Source of the DNA: Chloroflexota bacterium
GTDB lineage: Bacteria; Chloroflexota; Chloroflexia; QHBQ01; JADMIH01
Direction: 5' to 3'
DNA: 22,917 nucleotides
Assembly: GCA_015478675.1 (NCBI GenBank)
Contig: JADMIH010000046.1
Coordinates: forward strand, 1-22,917
This document shows positions 8,622-15,584 of this stretch, piece by piece (the first letter of the stretch is position 1; each line of letters opens with the position of its first letter). A program made the position numbers and the translations under genes. The notes beneath the pieces are model-generated. The model had not been told where the DNA came from, did no database searches, and saw nothing but the letters and a program-made list of their open reading frames with translations.

Positions 8622-8944
8622 GTAACTGTTCAGAGTTGAGGTCGAGCAATCTTCTTGGGGTATCTGTGCGGGTGTACTCCCGACTACCCTCACCCCATGC
8701 CTTCTCCCATGAAGGGAGAGGGGGGAGAACCCTGTAACCCCGTCAGGGGCCTGCCTCTGTGCACTCAGCATGCACAAAGCCCCCTCTCCCCTTGTGGGAG
8801 AGGGCATGGGGTGAGGGGAGGGACGCCCCTGCACCCCAACTCCTCTGAAGATGCGAAGGGTAGTAGTATAGAGGGGTGCTAAATCGCTCGTATTTTCGTT
8901 CATAATGGTGGCCCATAGGGTCATGGCTTACTCTGAACGCTTAG
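8622..8944. mobile_element. MITE-like element, copy 3 (longer variant)
   Basis: Begins with the same 5' end as copy 2 (GTAACTGTTCAGAGTTGAGG) and ends at 8931-8944 with CTCTGAACGCTTAG. The complement of that end matches the left end of copy 1 at 13 of 14 positions. CCGACGG lies immediately before it and again at 8947-8953, 2 nt after it. At about 323 bp it is over twice as long as the others. The extra length includes a second inverted repeat (arms 8687-8708 and 8796-8817). Small open frames inside it have no recognisable product. It ends 25 bp before the rplU -35 box. Confidence 0.68.
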
Positions 8945-8969
8945 GGCCGACGGTTCTTTGAAAATCTGC

Positions 8970-8998
8970 TTGACACAGGCATGCAAGGCTGCTATAAT
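8970..8998 (+). promoter_or_regulatory. Sigma-70-type promoter of rplU-rpmA-rpmE
   Basis: TTGACA (8970-8975) and TATAAT (8993-8998) match consensus fully, with a 17-nt spacer. Transcription would start near 9005, giving a leader of about 28 nt containing GGAGGG before the rplU start. Confidence 0.92.
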
Positions 8999-9033
8999 TA
9001 GAGGCTGTGACCGAACAATTGAGCGGAGGGTAA

Positions 9034-9348
9034 ATGGTGTACGCAATAATCCGAACCGGAGGCCACCAGTATAAGGTATCTCCAGGTGATACAATAGAAG
9101 TCGAAAGAGTTGAGGCAGAAGCAGGGGCAGAGATTGAACTTGGTGAAGTGCTGATGCTTAACGACGATAACGGATTGCAAGTAGGCACACCCCTCGTCGG
9201 CGGTGCCAGGGTGCTTGCCACAGTGGTCAGCCAGGGCAGAGGTGAGAAGCTTATAGTCTTCAAGTATAAGGCTAAGAAGCGATACCGCCGCAAGACGGGG
9301 CACAGGCAGGAATTGACCAGGCTTTCTATCAAAAGTTTTGAGCTTTAG
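9034..9348 (+). CDS. rplU: 50S ribosomal protein L21
   Basis: A 104-residue protein of the large ribosomal subunit that binds 23S rRNA. The conserved N terminus YAIIRTGGHQYKV, the GDTIEVERVEAEAG segment, and the C-terminal YKAKKRYRRKTGHRQ are diagnostic. GGAGGG (9025-9030) lies only 3 nt before this ATG and 6 nt before the following GTG at 9037. The family normally begins MYAII, so the GTG may be the true start; the difference is one residue. It is the first gene of a ribosomal-protein operon with rpmA, an arrangement conserved widely in bacteria, here followed also by rpmE. Confidence 0.97.
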   Translation: MVYAIIRTGGHQYKVSPGDTIEVERVEAEAGAEIELGEVLMLNDDNGLQVGTPLVGGARVLATVVSQGRGEKLIVFKYKAKKRYRRKTGHRQELTRLSIKSFEL

Positions 9349-9412
9349 GCTATACATTTCGCTCTGAGCAGACAGTTGCGTGGCGGACATATAGCTTGTA
9401 AGGGGGAAGACG

Positions 9413-9709
9413 ATGGCACATAAAAAAGGTGTAGGCTCTTCGCGCAATGGCCGTGACAGCAAGCCTAAAATGCTTGGCGTAAAAGTCGGCGATGGGCAGC
9501 AGGTACATTCTGGCACGATTATCGTGCGTCAGCGTGGCACCCGCCTTCACCCCGGTTTGAATGTCGGTATGGGCAGAGATCACACCCTCTTTTCCATGAT
9601 CGAGGGCTTCGTAAAGTTTGAGCAGGCGACCAAAGAGCGCAAGCGGGTGAGTGTCTATATAGAGAAAGTGGGCGCTGTCTCGGCAGCGACAGAGGTAGCC
9701 CAGGCGTAA
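9413..9709 (+). CDS. rpmA: 50S ribosomal protein L27
   Basis: A 98-residue large-subunit protein whose N-terminal arm reaches toward the peptidyl transferase centre. [16 protein letters not shown] at the N terminus and [10 protein letters not shown] followed by [15 protein letters not shown] are family signatures. There is no cleavable leader of the kind seen in Firmicutes: the protein begins directly at MAHKKG. GGGGGAAG lies a few nt upstream of the ATG. It is 64 nt after rplU with no terminator between them, so the two are probably co-transcribed. Confidence 0.98.
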   Translation: MAHKKGVGSSRNGRDSKPKMLGVKVGDGQQVHSGTIIVRQRGTRLHPGLNVGMGRDHTLFSMIEGFVKFEQATKERKRVSVYIEKVGAVSAATEVAQA

Positions 9710-9748
9710 ATTAGTAGAGGAAAATATACGAGAGGAAATATAAAGTAA

Positions 9749-10126
9749 ATGAAAACCGGAATCCACCCCAGGCTTGTACCCGCCACAGTAACCTGTGCAT
9801 GTGGCAATAGCTGGCAAACTATGTCTACCCGTGAAGTGTTGAAAACAGACCTTTGCAGCAAGTGCCACCCCTTTTATACGGGCGAGCAGCGTATCGTCGA
9901 TACCGCAGGCCAGGTAGAGCGCTTTATGCGCCGCATGAATGCCCGCAGTGAGCAGACGGCTGTCCAGAGCTCAGCCGTGCAAAAGCGCGGCTCGAAGAAC
10001 AAGGCCAATATCGCGCCTCCCCCGCAGGAGCGGCGTCCGGTCGCGAGGCCTGAGGCCACAACTGAGGGCGAAGCCGCCGAGAATAACGAGGCAACACCTG
10101 CCGACGTGGCAAACGAAGAAGTGTAA
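9749..10126 (+). CDS. rpmE: 50S ribosomal protein L31, zinc-binding type, with long C-terminal tail
   Basis: The first 70 or so residues are a normal L31: MKTGIHPRL, then C16 and C18 in CACGN, and C36 and C39 in CSKCHPFYTG. These are the four zinc-binding cysteines of the C+ type. L31 bridges the subunits at the central protuberance. The protein is 125 residues, against the usual 65-85. The excess is a low-complexity, charged Ala/Glu/Pro-rich tail from about residue 70, probably disordered. The upstream gap to rpmA is 39 nt, with only a weak purine-rich site (AGAGGA) before the ATG. A strong hairpin at 10146-10180 closes the operon. Zinc-dependent control is known for some L31 genes, but no Zur-type site was seen. 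Confidence 0.95.
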   Translation: MKTGIHPRLVPATVTCACGNSWQTMSTREVLKTDLCSKCHPFYTGEQRIVDTAGQVERFMRRMNARSEQTAVQSSAVQKRGSKNKANIAPPPQERRPVARPEATTEGEAAENNEATPADVANEEV

Positions 10127-10145
10127 ACCCAGCCTGCAACCTGAT

Positions 10146-10180
10146 GAAAGCCCTTACCCGATTACCGGGTAAGGGCTTTC
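10146..10180 (+). terminator. Terminator hairpin after rpmE
   Basis: A perfect 15-bp stem (10146-10160 with 10166-10180) with loop ATTAC, 19 nt after the rpmE stop. It is followed by only a weak T-rich stretch (GCTTTGG). The stem is GC-rich in the middle and strong enough to stop transcription or protect the 3' end. Confidence 0.78.
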
Positions 10181-10189
10181 GCTTTGGCT

Positions 10190-10404
10190 GCTGTGAAGGG
10201 CCTTTTCAAAGGCAGGTTTTTCATGCGGCTCGCTCCTCCTTACATGGCGGTAGTCGAACTCCCATCTCCTTGACCTTTTACCACAGGGAAGAGAGGAATA
10301 GATGAGATGAAAGCAGGGAGAATAAAACACCTCGTATGGGTAAAAGTCAGCCCACAAGGGGTAGGGCGCGGGCCTTGCCTTAGCACTGGCCCAGGCGATT
10401 ATCC
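10190..10404. other. Intergenic stretch without recognisable gene
   Basis: Between the rpmE hairpin and the ilvE promoter I see no convincing gene on either strand. Short open frames lack ribosome binding sites and recognisable sequence. A segment near 10250-10262 resembles a tRNA T-loop in reverse complement, but no stem or cloverleaf can be built around it. Confidence 0.5.
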
Positions 10405-10433
10405 TTGTGCTTCAAGATGGGCAATGTTATAAT
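10405..10433 (+). promoter_or_regulatory. Promoter of ilvE (extended -10)
   Basis: TATAAT (10428-10433) is preceded by TGT, giving an extended -10. A weak -35, TTGTGC (10405-10410), lies 17 nt upstream. Initiation near 10440 leaves a leader of about 70 nt with two small hairpins: GCGCC/GGCGC near 10449-10461 and GGACA/TGTCC near 10462-10475. Confidence 0.65.
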
Positions 10434-10508
10434 TCCTCCTGCGGCATAGCGCCGATGGCGCGGACAGCGTTGTCCGAGGCCGGGTTAGCGAAGAAGGAGA
10501 TTTTCGTT

Positions 10509-11480
10509 ATGGACAAGGAACTTCCACTCCTTTGTTATTTCCAGGGCAAGGTCATGCCTCTCAGCGAGGCCAAAATCGGTATCCTGACACATGCTTTTAG
10601 CTATGGCACAGGCTGTTTTGAAGGAATCAGAGCTTACTACAATGAAGAGCACGGCCAGCTTTACATGTTCCGTGCTCGTGAGCACTTCGAGCGCCTGCAC
10701 GATTCGGCGCGTGTGTTGCTGATGAAGCTCGGCCCTTCGCCTGACGACCTGGTAGAAATGGCTCGCGATCTACTCAAAGAGAGCGGCATATATACCGACG
10801 CTTATATCCGCCCTATGGTCTACAAATCCGACGAGGTAATAGGCGTGCGCCTGCATAATTTGCACGATGATTTTTATATCACAGTGCAGCCCTTCGGCAA
10901 TTACATAGATATAGATCGCGCACTCAACGTGGGTGTGTCATCGTGGAAGCGAATTGATGACAACATGATCCCCGCACGCGCCAAAGTCACGGGCGCGTAT
11001 GTGAACTCGGCCTTTGCCAAGACCGAAGCGCAGCTCAATGGCTTTGATGAGGCGATCATGCTTGATGCGAACGGCCACATTTCGGAAGGCTCGGCGGAAA
11101 ATCTCTTTATGCTGCGCGGCGGGGTTGCTCACACGCCTCCTGTCACGGACAACATACTGGAAGGTATCACTCGCACGACAATTATTACCTTGCTGCGTGA
11201 TGAGCTTCGCATTCCGGTCGTAGAACGCCCTATTGACCGCACAGAAGTTTATGTAGCGGATGAACTCTTCCTCTGCGGCACAGGAGCGCAGATAGCACCT
11301 GTTGGCACTGTAGACCACCGCACCATCGGCAAGGGCGGGGTCGGTGACGTGGGGCGTGCTCTACAGTCGCTCTACTTTGAGGTGGTACGTGGAAACGTTG
11401 CCAAGTATTCGCGTTGGTGCTCACCTGTGCATTCAGAGGCCCGGCGGGCCGCGGCGTCGCAGGTGGCGGTCGCTTCCTGA
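10509..11480 (+). CDS. ilvE: Branched-chain amino acid aminotransferase
   Basis: A 323-residue class IV PLP aminotransferase that interconverts leucine, isoleucine and valine with their 2-keto acids. AFSYGTGCFEGIRAY (residues 29-43) is the family N-terminal signature. The PLP-binding lysine is K159 in RAKVTGAYVNS. E193 lies in the DANGHISEGSAENLF segment, typical of branched-chain rather than D-amino acid enzymes. GTGAQIAPV near the C terminus binds cofactor phosphate. I chose the ATG at 10509 because AAGGAG lies 9 nt upstream. An earlier in-frame TTG at 10407 falls within the promoter, and an ATG at 10455 has no ribosome binding site. The C-terminal 15 or so residues are Ala/Arg-rich. It appears to be monocistronic, ending before a large hairpin. 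Confidence 0.95.
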   Translation: MDKELPLLCYFQGKVMPLSEAKIGILTHAFSYGTGCFEGIRAYYNEEHGQLYMFRAREHFERLHDSARVLLMKLGPSPDDLVEMARDLLKESGIYTDAYIRPMVYKSDEVIGVRLHNLHDDFYITVQPFGNYIDIDRALNVGVSSWKRIDDNMIPARAKVTGAYVNSAFAKTEAQLNGFDEAIMLDANGHISEGSAENLFMLRGGVAHTPPVTDNILEGITRTTIITLLRDELRIPVVERPIDRTEVYVADELFLCGTGAQIAPVGTVDHRTIGKGGVGDVGRALQSLYFEVVRGNVAKYSRWCSPVHSEARRAAASQVAVAS

Positions 11481-11520
11481 GCCTTGCCCGATAGAGTAAT
11501 CTAGGTCTCGCATAACTCTT

Positions 11521-11579
11521 GCATCACCCTCGGTCATGGTGTAGCGGCGACATCAGCCGCGCACCGCCGGGGGTGATGC
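11521..11579. other. Nested hairpin downstream of ilvE
   Basis: The outer arms GCATCACCCTCGG (11521-11533) and CCGGGGGTGATGC (11567-11579) pair with one mismatch or wobble. Inside are GGTG/CACC and GCGGC/GCCGC (11544-11548 with 11556-11560), so almost the whole 59 nt folds into one long rod. There is no T tract on either strand. It may act as a factor-dependent terminator or 3' stabiliser of ilvE mRNA, or be a degenerate repeat element. Confidence 0.6.
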
Positions 11580-11697
11580 GTGTCGCTTATCACTTGTTGC
11601 ATATCACATGAGGGATCATGGGTGGTATACCTTTATTCCTATGCTTACGCAATATGCAGTCGAAATACTCAGCCCGTTTCACTCATCTGCTTGATTT

Positions 11698-12642
11698 ATG
11701 AGAAGCTGGCGCCCTTTCCCATCTCCTGCTCGTTATCTGCTGCCGCTGTTGCTGCTGCTTTGCACAGCAGTGGCCTTTTGGCTATGGAGCAAACTATCGG
11801 AACGCACGGCTAACGTGGGCTATGATACGGGCGTATTCGGCATCGGGCTGGCTTTCTTTCTTGTGCTGGTGCTGATCGGGCTGCTGGCGTATATAGCCTG
11901 GTGCATCTTTACGATGGGCTATACAGTTAGCGAAGACGCGCTGGCGCTCAGGAGCGGCGGCTCACGTTACATAGTACCTCTGGCCTCTATAATGGCTGTC
12001 TACCTGCCGGGAGCCACCATCAGTGGCAGAGCAATAAAGGTGAAGTGGCAGCGCGCCACTGCTCTACCCGGTTTCCTGCTTGGAGCAGGCCAAAGTGCGC
12101 AGTTGGGTAGAGTATTAGCTGTCGCAACTGTAACCGATAACGGCCTGGTCTTCATAGCCACCCAGGGCAAAACCTTCGCCATCTCTCCACAGAACTCCTT
12201 TTCTTTCGTCGAAGCCCTGGAGAAAGCGCGCGAGGAAGGTAAAGAATATGATGCGGCTGACGAGAGCGCGACGCGTGCGGAGCTTAGAGGCGGCAACGCA
12301 TGGGCAGCTCCGCTCTGGTACGATCCGGTGGCGCGTTGGCTCTTCCTGTCGGGGTTGCTGCTCTCTGCGGCGCTCTTCTTCTATTTGAGCCTGGTGTACA
12401 CCACCTTGCCTGCGCTTCTGGCGTTGCACTGGAACGCGCAGGCGCAGGTTGACCGCGTGGGCGACCCAACAGAACTGTTGCGCTTGCCGGTTTTTGCCCT
12501 CGCCGTCTGGCTGGTAAATGCAGTAGTAGCTTTCTGGGCAATTCGTCGCGAGCGGGCTGCCGCCCTCTTCCTGCTGGCTGGCGCGGCCTGTGCTCAGATA
12601 GTCTTCGCCGCTGGAGCGTTGTCTATCGTCTTGAGAACGTGA
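11698..12642 (+). CDS. Membrane protein with bacterial PH-like domain
   Basis: A 314-residue predicted inner-membrane protein of unknown function. Two hydrophobic segments lie near 14-30 and 47-72. From about 74 to 175 runs a soluble beta-rich region (MGYTVSEDALALRSGGSRYIVPLASIMAVYLPG and onward) resembling bacterial PH domains found in membrane proteins. After a charged stretch (about 178-200) come three more helices near 212-235, 255-277 and 282-312. The loop PALLALHWNAQAQVDRVGD is reminiscent of DUF1648-type membrane proteins. The domain call is by eye. The ATG at 11698 is the first after an in-frame stop but has no visible ribosome binding site, so leaderless or atypical initiation is possible. 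It is followed by an intrinsic terminator at 12726-12748. Confidence 0.75.
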   Translation: MRSWRPFPSPARYLLPLLLLLCTAVAFWLWSKLSERTANVGYDTGVFGIGLAFFLVLVLIGLLAYIAWCIFTMGYTVSEDALALRSGGSRYIVPLASIMAVYLPGATISGRAIKVKWQRATALPGFLLGAGQSAQLGRVLAVATVTDNGLVFIATQGKTFAISPQNSFSFVEALEKAREEGKEYDAADESATRAELRGGNAWAAPLWYDPVARWLFLSGLLLSAALFFYLSLVYTTLPALLALHWNAQAQVDRVGDPTELLRLPVFALAVWLVNAVVAFWAIRRERAAALFLLAGAACAQIVFAAGALSIVLRT

Positions 12643-12725
12643 TGCGTAGTAACCCGGAGCGTTTATGAATCCTAAAGGCGTGGCGGGCGGAGGACATAAT
12701 AGATCTGATGCCGGTGATTATCACT

Positions 12726-12748
12726 TCGCCCGTGAGCGGGCCTTTTTA
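12726..12748 (+). terminator. Intrinsic terminator
   Basis: GCCCG (12728-12732) and CGGGC (12737-12741) form a stem with loop TGAG, followed by CTTTTTA. A wider weak repeat, TGCCGGT near 12708 and ACCGGCA near 12748, encloses it. It lies about 85 nt after the PH-domain gene and faces the converging lipoprotein gene. Confidence 0.75.
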
Positions 12749-12830
12749 CCGGCAGTTTTTGTTCCGGTACCCATCATTGAACTAAGTCAAGGCCCGTCCC
12801 CAAGAGTGAGACAGCCTTTGTTTTTGGTAA

Positions 12831-14213
12831 CTATTGACCGCTATAGTGGAAGGGCGGAGGCATAGCTAATGACCACACGCCATCAGCGGTGGCCGCCAGC
12901 AGGGTCTCTACGTTCACGGCGTTAGCTGACATACCTTGCGGGGCCAGCGTCAGCGTGCTTATGCGGCCTGTGCCGAGACCCTTGCCTACCCTCTGCCAGC
13001 CTGCGCCGTTATCCCCAGAGCGGAAAACGCCCAGGCTGGCTCCTCCCTGGTCGCTCCTCGCCTCGTAAATGACAGGGCCGGGTTTGTTGTACGCCTCAGT
13101 GTAGGTGGTGTCTATGTAGAGGGCTGTTATCAAGTAGCCTGATTGTAGCTCCTTGCCCGGTCCGGCAGCCTGGATTAACTTCCAATCTGTAGTCTCCAGG
13201 GGGAGGAACCAGAGGCCCTGCGCGCTCGTCATGTAAACGCCCCCGTCCATTGGCCTGCCTACAGAGCCTGTGACGTAGACCAGATTACCAGGGCCTTGCA
13301 ACATATCTGCGCCCGCGAGTTTCGGTGTAACATCTGACCAGCTCTGCCCGCCGTCTGTGCTTCGCATTACCTGCCCGGTGCCGCCCTCGCTGGCGTAAGC
13401 GACATATATCGAGTTGCCGTCGGGGCTGACCACAAGGGCCTGCGGGTCGAAGTTAGTTATTGTTGAGCCTGGAAGGGAAGCCCAGGTCGCACCGGAGTCG
13501 GTGGTCTTTATAACAGCGGAGCAGGTCAAGCCGTAGGCGGTTGTAACGTTGGCGGCGGCTATTACCATCGCGCTGTTATTCATCTTCTGCCACGTCTTGC
13601 CGCCGTCTGTTGAGCGCGAGCGGCTACTTGGGCCGCCGCTGGCGCAACCCATCTGGCTGGTGACATACATAACTTCCGTGCTGCCGATTGTAGCGCCTGC
13701 TACTCTGCTGTTCGGCTCCATCTCTGCTGTCAGCTTGTTCCATTGCATATAATCGCTGCTGCTTTGCCACGCGCCCTTTGGCCCTACTGCCAGAGCCAGG
13801 TTATTGCCCTGTGGGAAGAGAGCGAGGCCCGTGATGTCGTTTCCTGCCAGCCCCACCTGTTTCCACTGCAAATCGGCGACAGGAGTAGTAGCAGCCGCCT
13901 CGGTTGGTGAAGGAGCAGGTTGGGCGGCTGTATCCGTAGGGGCGATTGTCTCTGTGGCCGCAGCTGTGGCGGTGTCAGACGGTGTTGGAGGCAGGGCCGT
14001 ATCTGTTGCTCCTACAGTTGGTGTCGAGACCTCCACTGTATCTGTTGCTACAGGAGGTACGGGAGGCGAGGTCGTGGTAGCCTCTACTGTAGCTGTGGCG
14101 GCCAATTCGGGCGGGGCCGCCGGCGTTACTGTGCAGCCTGTGACTACCAGCAAGCAGATCACGAGCGCCATTGCTGCGTTACCTGCTTTAGTCTGTGCGA
14201 TTCTTTGGGACAT
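12831..14213 (-). CDS. Lipoprotein with Thr/Pro-rich linker and Asp-box beta-propeller
   Basis: A 460-residue predicted exported lipoprotein. The signal peptide (about 1-26) ends in the lipobox VTGC, with acylated Cys27. Residues 28-115 are a low-complexity Thr/Ala/Pro/Val linker that would hold the domain away from the membrane. From about 118 on are repeats with Asp-box motifs: STDGGKTWQKM, TTDSGATWASL, STDGGQSWSDV and SGDNGAGWQRV. These are characteristic of sialidase/sortilin/Ycf48-type beta-propellers. No catalytic set is evident, so a binding or structural role is more likely than an enzyme. I chose the ATG at 14213, with a GGAGAGG 8 nt upstream; a GTG at 14222 is in frame but overlaps that site. 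A 9-bp palindrome lies just upstream. Confidence 0.85.
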   Translation of the reverse strand: MSQRIAQTKAGNAAMALVICLLVVTGCTVTPAAPPELAATATVEATTTSPPVPPVATDTVEVSTPTVGATDTALPPTPSDTATAAATETIAPTDTAAQPAPSPTEAAATTPVADLQWKQVGLAGNDITGLALFPQGNNLALAVGPKGAWQSSSDYMQWNKLTAEMEPNSRVAGATIGSTEVMYVTSQMGCASGGPSSRSRSTDGGKTWQKMNNSAMVIAAANVTTAYGLTCSAVIKTTDSGATWASLPGSTITNFDPQALVVSPDGNSIYVAYASEGGTGQVMRSTDGGQSWSDVTPKLAGADMLQGPGNLVYVTGSVGRPMDGGVYMTSAQGLWFLPLETTDWKLIQAAGPGKELQSGYLITALYIDTTYTEAYNKPGPVIYEARSDQGGASLGVFRSGDNGAGWQRVGKGLGTGRISTLTLAPQGMSANAVNVETLLAATADGVWSLAMPPPFHYSGQ

Positions 14214-14232
14214 TAGCTCCACCTCTCCTTTC

Positions 14233-14257
14233 CATCTAACTTATAACGAGTTAGATG
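14233..14257. promoter_or_regulatory. Palindrome upstream of the lipoprotein gene, possible operator
   Basis: CATCTAACT (14233-14241) and AGTTAGATG (14249-14257) are perfect inverted repeats around a 7-bp AT-rich spacer. It lies 20 nt before the start codon, where a promoter or operator would be, and the spacer plus arm contains a TATAAG-like -10 on the minus strand. No well-spaced -35 was found. Confidence 0.4.
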
Positions 14258-14319
14258 CCGCTCAAGTTGCAAGGCTTCCTTCATGAGCAAGAGGCTTCGG
14301 CACTTGCCCGCGCATGGTT

Positions 14320-15258
14320 CTAGTGTCGTTTGCGGCGTTTCTTACCCCTTGGCTGAGCGGTGGAAGATGTTGTGGGCGATGTCTCTACACTCTGGGCTTG
14401 CGTCTCTCTATTTGTTGGGGCGATTACCACCCGGGAGCCTGGTTCAACAGGGAGCGTGGTGGTGCGTTGGGCCTTGCGTGCTGCGGCATCCTGCCGGGCG
14501 GAGCCTTTGCGTGCGCCGCCCGGCACGTACTGGCGGGCACGCTGTGTCTTCTGGTATCTGGCTAATTCTTTAGGGTAAGTAGCGCGATACCAGTATGAGA
14601 ACCAGACAGCCGAAGCTATAGCAGCCAGGAACCACAGATAGAGCCAGAAGCGGAGGTTAAAAAAGTCGAGCGAGATTACTCTAAAGAGGAGGAACAACAG
14701 CCCCAGCCCGCTTATCAGGAGACCTGGCTGCCCCCACCTACCCGCTGCCTTGTAGAGCACCGTGTTATTCCGCTTCCACTCAGGGCGCTTATAGAAGTAG
14801 AAGTAGGCGCTTGCCGCGAAAAGGAGAGCCATGATCACCAGGTATGCCCACGAGAAAGGACCCATCGGCGGCGACGGTGCGGAGGTCAAGAAATTGGCAT
14901 CAAGCGGGTTGCCTTGCAAGTTGCTGGGAGCGGCCACAGTAGGCACAGGTATTGGCGTGCTTATCGCCGAGCTAACAGTAGCGGTTGCGCTGATTGCGCC
15001 TGTGCCTGTGATTGTGCCTGTGATTGTGCCTGCCGTGGCAATGGTAGCGGCGACAGGTGGCGTGATGGCGAGTGTAGATGTGGCAGGTACAATCACAGGT
15101 ACGGTGGAGGTAGTGGTAGTCTGAGCCATTATCGCGAAGAGGGGCCACGGGCTGTAGTTTATGTTAACGGTGTCGGCGGGTGCCTGGTGGGTGAGTGCGC
15201 CGCCGGATGCTCCCCAGGCGAGGGTTAGAATAAGCCTGGGTAGTAAAGCTAAATGCAT
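14320..15258 (-). CDS. Membrane protein with Thr/Ile/Ala-rich extracytoplasmic segment
   Basis: A 312-residue protein of unknown function. The N terminus (1-22, MHLALLPRLILTLAWGASGG) looks like a signal sequence or first membrane anchor. Residues 45-115 are Thr/Ala/Val/Pro-rich with GTITGTITGTG. Three strong membrane helices follow near 135-157, 177-197 and 203-225. The last 80 residues are basic and polar, ending GKKRRKRH, probably cytoplasmic. The DNA encoding the TITG part is a 12-bp tandem repeat (about 2.5 units at 15001-15030), so the length of that segment may vary. AGGAGG 10 nt upstream supports the ATG at 15258, and a promoter sits at 15343-15371. It is separate from the lipoprotein gene by 106 nt; shared transcription is possible. 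Confidence 0.8.
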   Translation of the reverse strand: MHLALLPRLILTLAWGASGGALTHQAPADTVNINYSPWPLFAIMAQTTTTSTVPVIVPATSTLAITPPVAATIATAGTITGTITGTGAISATATVSSAISTPIPVPTVAAPSNLQGNPLDANFLTSAPSPPMGPFSWAYLVIMALLFAASAYFYFYKRPEWKRNNTVLYKAAGRWGQPGLLISGLGLLFLLFRVISLDFFNLRFWLYLWFLAAIASAVWFSYWYRATYPKELARYQKTQRARQYVPGGARKGSARQDAAARKAQRTTTLPVEPGSRVVIAPTNRETQAQSVETSPTTSSTAQPRGKKRRKRH

Positions 15259-15342
15259 CGGGTACTTGCCTCCTGGTGTAATTAGTATTTTCGCTCAAAG
15301 GAGCGTTGTTATTTCTCTGGGTCGTGGGTAAAGGCGTTAACC

Positions 15343-15371
15343 ATTATAGCAGGTTACGCAGGCGTGGGCAA
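15343..15371 (-). promoter_or_regulatory. Promoter of the Thr-rich membrane protein gene
   Basis: On the minus strand, TTGCCC (15366-15371) and TATAAT (15343-15348) are 17 nt apart. Initiation near 15337 gives a leader of about 80 nt with a small hairpin (CGCTC/GAGCG) and AGGAGG before the ATG. The rest of the 15259-15581 gap holds only the heptamer-type repeat and unremarkable sequence. Confidence 0.65.
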
Positions 15372-15504
15372 ACAAGATTGTTGGGGTAAATGTTCAGGCT
15401 TATGGTACGGGCGAGCAGCCGGAAAGGCCACGGCTACGAAGAAAACGGCGGTAATCCTGGTGTGCTCATGGCAGCCCTGGCAGTTCACCCGCCGCCGGGT
15501 TCAG

Positions 15505-15584
15505 AGTGAAAGGTGGTGAGTATTGCGTATTGCGCGAGTTGAGGATAAAGGTACTGTACCTCTAATCCCTCACCATTCACGCTA
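15505..15584. repeat. Heptamer-type intergenic repeat element (3' of PAAR-like gene)
   Basis: About 80 bp aligning with 5117-5200: GTGAAAGGTGGTGAG, then ATTGCGT and ATTGCGC (15522-15535), then GAGGATAAAGGTAC, then CTCTAATCCCTCACC and ATTCACGCTA. The right end reaches the stop codon of the PAAR-like gene (complement of 15582-15584). Confidence 0.65.

Noticed and set aside
8598..8924. Open frames on both strands across 8598-8924
   Set aside because: They run through the MITE-like elements; the proteins are low-complexity Pro/Ser readings of the C-rich/G-rich hairpins, with no ribosome binding site.
10230..10290. Possible tRNA on the minus strand, because GTTCGACT resembles a T-loop
   Set aside because: The flanking bases do not pair as a T-stem and no anticodon or acceptor stems can be drawn.
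12665..12865. 66-codon plus-strand open frame after the PH-domain gene
   Set aside because: It contains the intrinsic terminator at 12726-12748, lacks a ribosome binding site and overlaps the end of the lipoprotein gene.
13804..14286. Long plus-strand open frame opposite the lipoprotein gene
   Set aside because: Val/Ala/Gly-only low-complexity reading that mirrors the Thr/Ala/Pro linker codons of the real gene on the other strand.
14831..15228. Plus-strand frames rich in Val/Ile or Cys/Gly opposite the Thr-rich membrane protein
   Set aside because: They are shadows of the repeated Thr/Ile codons, without a start site or family resemblance.
15387..15406. Possible solo MITE end (GTAAATGTTCAGGCT)
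   Set aside because: It matches the terminal repeat at about 13 of 15 positions, but no opposite end or interior is present, so chance or an old remnant cannot be told apart.
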